In this document: piece by piece, positions 63,938-64,000 of the stretch | How the letters are laid out: the number at the start of each line of letters is the position of its first letter | Position numbering within the stretch: the first letter of the stretch is position 1 | Assembly (NCBI RefSeq): GCF_004364435.1 | Contig: NZ_SOCT01000013.1 | Location: 54,789 to 118,788 of the forward strand | Direction: 5' to 3' | DNA length: 64,000 nucleotides | Source of the DNA: Pseudomonas sp. LP_7_YM | GTDB lineage: Bacteria; Pseudomonadota; Gammaproteobacteria; Pseudomonadales; Pseudomonadaceae | The notes under the pieces: model-generated | The model's database searches: none | Seen by the model: only the letters and a program-made list of their open reading frames with translations | Told to the model about the DNA's origin: nothing | Position numbers and translations under genes: made by a program

Positions 63938-64000
63938 CATGAGCAAGAGGTGCATGTATGCCAACCAAAAAGAAACCTGCGTTACGCGAGCTACCAAAAA
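63906..64000 (+). mobile_element. IS256-family insertion sequence, left end
   Basis: GGGGTGTCAGAAATTTTGTGT beginning about 63906 resembles an IS256-type terminal inverted repeat. A transposase reading frame starts at ATG 63958 (MPTKKKPALRELPK) 50 bases inside, as in known IS256 elements, and leaves the window. Confidence 0.75.
63958..64000 (+). CDS. IS256-family transposase, N-terminus only
   Basis: Fourteen residues visible, MPTKKKPALRELPK, running off the window. The Lys-rich start and the preceding terminal repeat support an IS256-family transposase. Confidence 0.65.
   Translation, partial: MPTKKKPALRELPK

Noticed and set aside
36023..64000. Transposable Mu-like phage
   Set aside because: Only the tail is Mu-like. 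No MuA/MuB transposition genes are seen and a tRNA attachment remnant is present.

Overview
The window looks like a chromosome segment of a fluorescent Pseudomonas, most likely a member of the P. syringae complex. The housekeeping genes, codon use and gene order (rnd-ycgL-hydroxyacid dehydrogenase, pxpABC, maeA, ptrB) are Pseudomonas-like. A perfect HrpL (type III secretion) promoter near 29.85 kb points to P. syringae in particular.

Bases 1-29.4 kb are ordinary core and near-core genome: the 5-oxoprolinase operon pxpABC, a class II glutamine amidotransferase, oligopeptidase B, a cNMP-binding protein, an HNH nuclease (YajD), an RNA methyltransferase, YcgN, a nitroreductase, a D-2-hydroxyacid dehydrogenase, ycgL-rnd, an EptA-like lipid A phosphoethanolamine transferase with an overlapping methyltransferase gene, a GMC oxidoreductase, NAD-malic enzyme, and the two-gene carboxyspermidine/carboxynorspermidine route (nspC plus a saccharopine-dehydrogenase-like gene). 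Two large paralogous subtilisin-type autotransporters follow.

Bases 29.4-36.0 kb are accessory. They hold a hrp-box-driven, glycine-rich, cysteine-free 162-residue protein (candidate type III secretion substrate), a LysR regulator divergent from an aldehyde dehydrogenase, decayed remnants of an IS66 element fused to a TonB-receptor remnant, and an AT-rich ParA-like ATPase next to a frameshifted RiboL-PSP-HEPN gene. The segment ends in the 3' part of a tRNA-Ser(CGA) gene with its terminator. This is the expected displaced end of an element integrated in that tRNA.

From about 36.02 kb to the right edge lies a prophage. Its left end has an SOS-box-controlled coiled-coil gene and a membrane/coiled-coil gene. 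The structural genes run leftward (55.5 to 38.0 kb): ClpP-like protease, HK97-type major capsid protein with an unusual N-terminal membrane segment, head-tail connectors, then a Mu-like contractile tail (sheath, tube, gp41/gp41' with a -1 frameshift site, tape measure, gp43-gp48, baseplate J, fibre) and a SleB-type hydrolase plus an SGNH hydrolase. Large terminase and portal genes are absent from their expected place upstream of the protease. That place holds an orphan reverse-strand reading frame and a group II intron-like sequence. The early genes run rightward (56.6-63.9 kb): small regulators, a sliding-clamp-like protein, two DNA methyltransferases (one with about eight internal repeats), an inverted AT-rich membrane-protein gene, a DUF4406 protein and a MazG/DUF550-like gene whose 3' end is cut by an IS256-family insertion that continues beyond the window. 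The integrase and intact tRNA-Ser are expected to the right of 64 kb. The prophage is probably defective.
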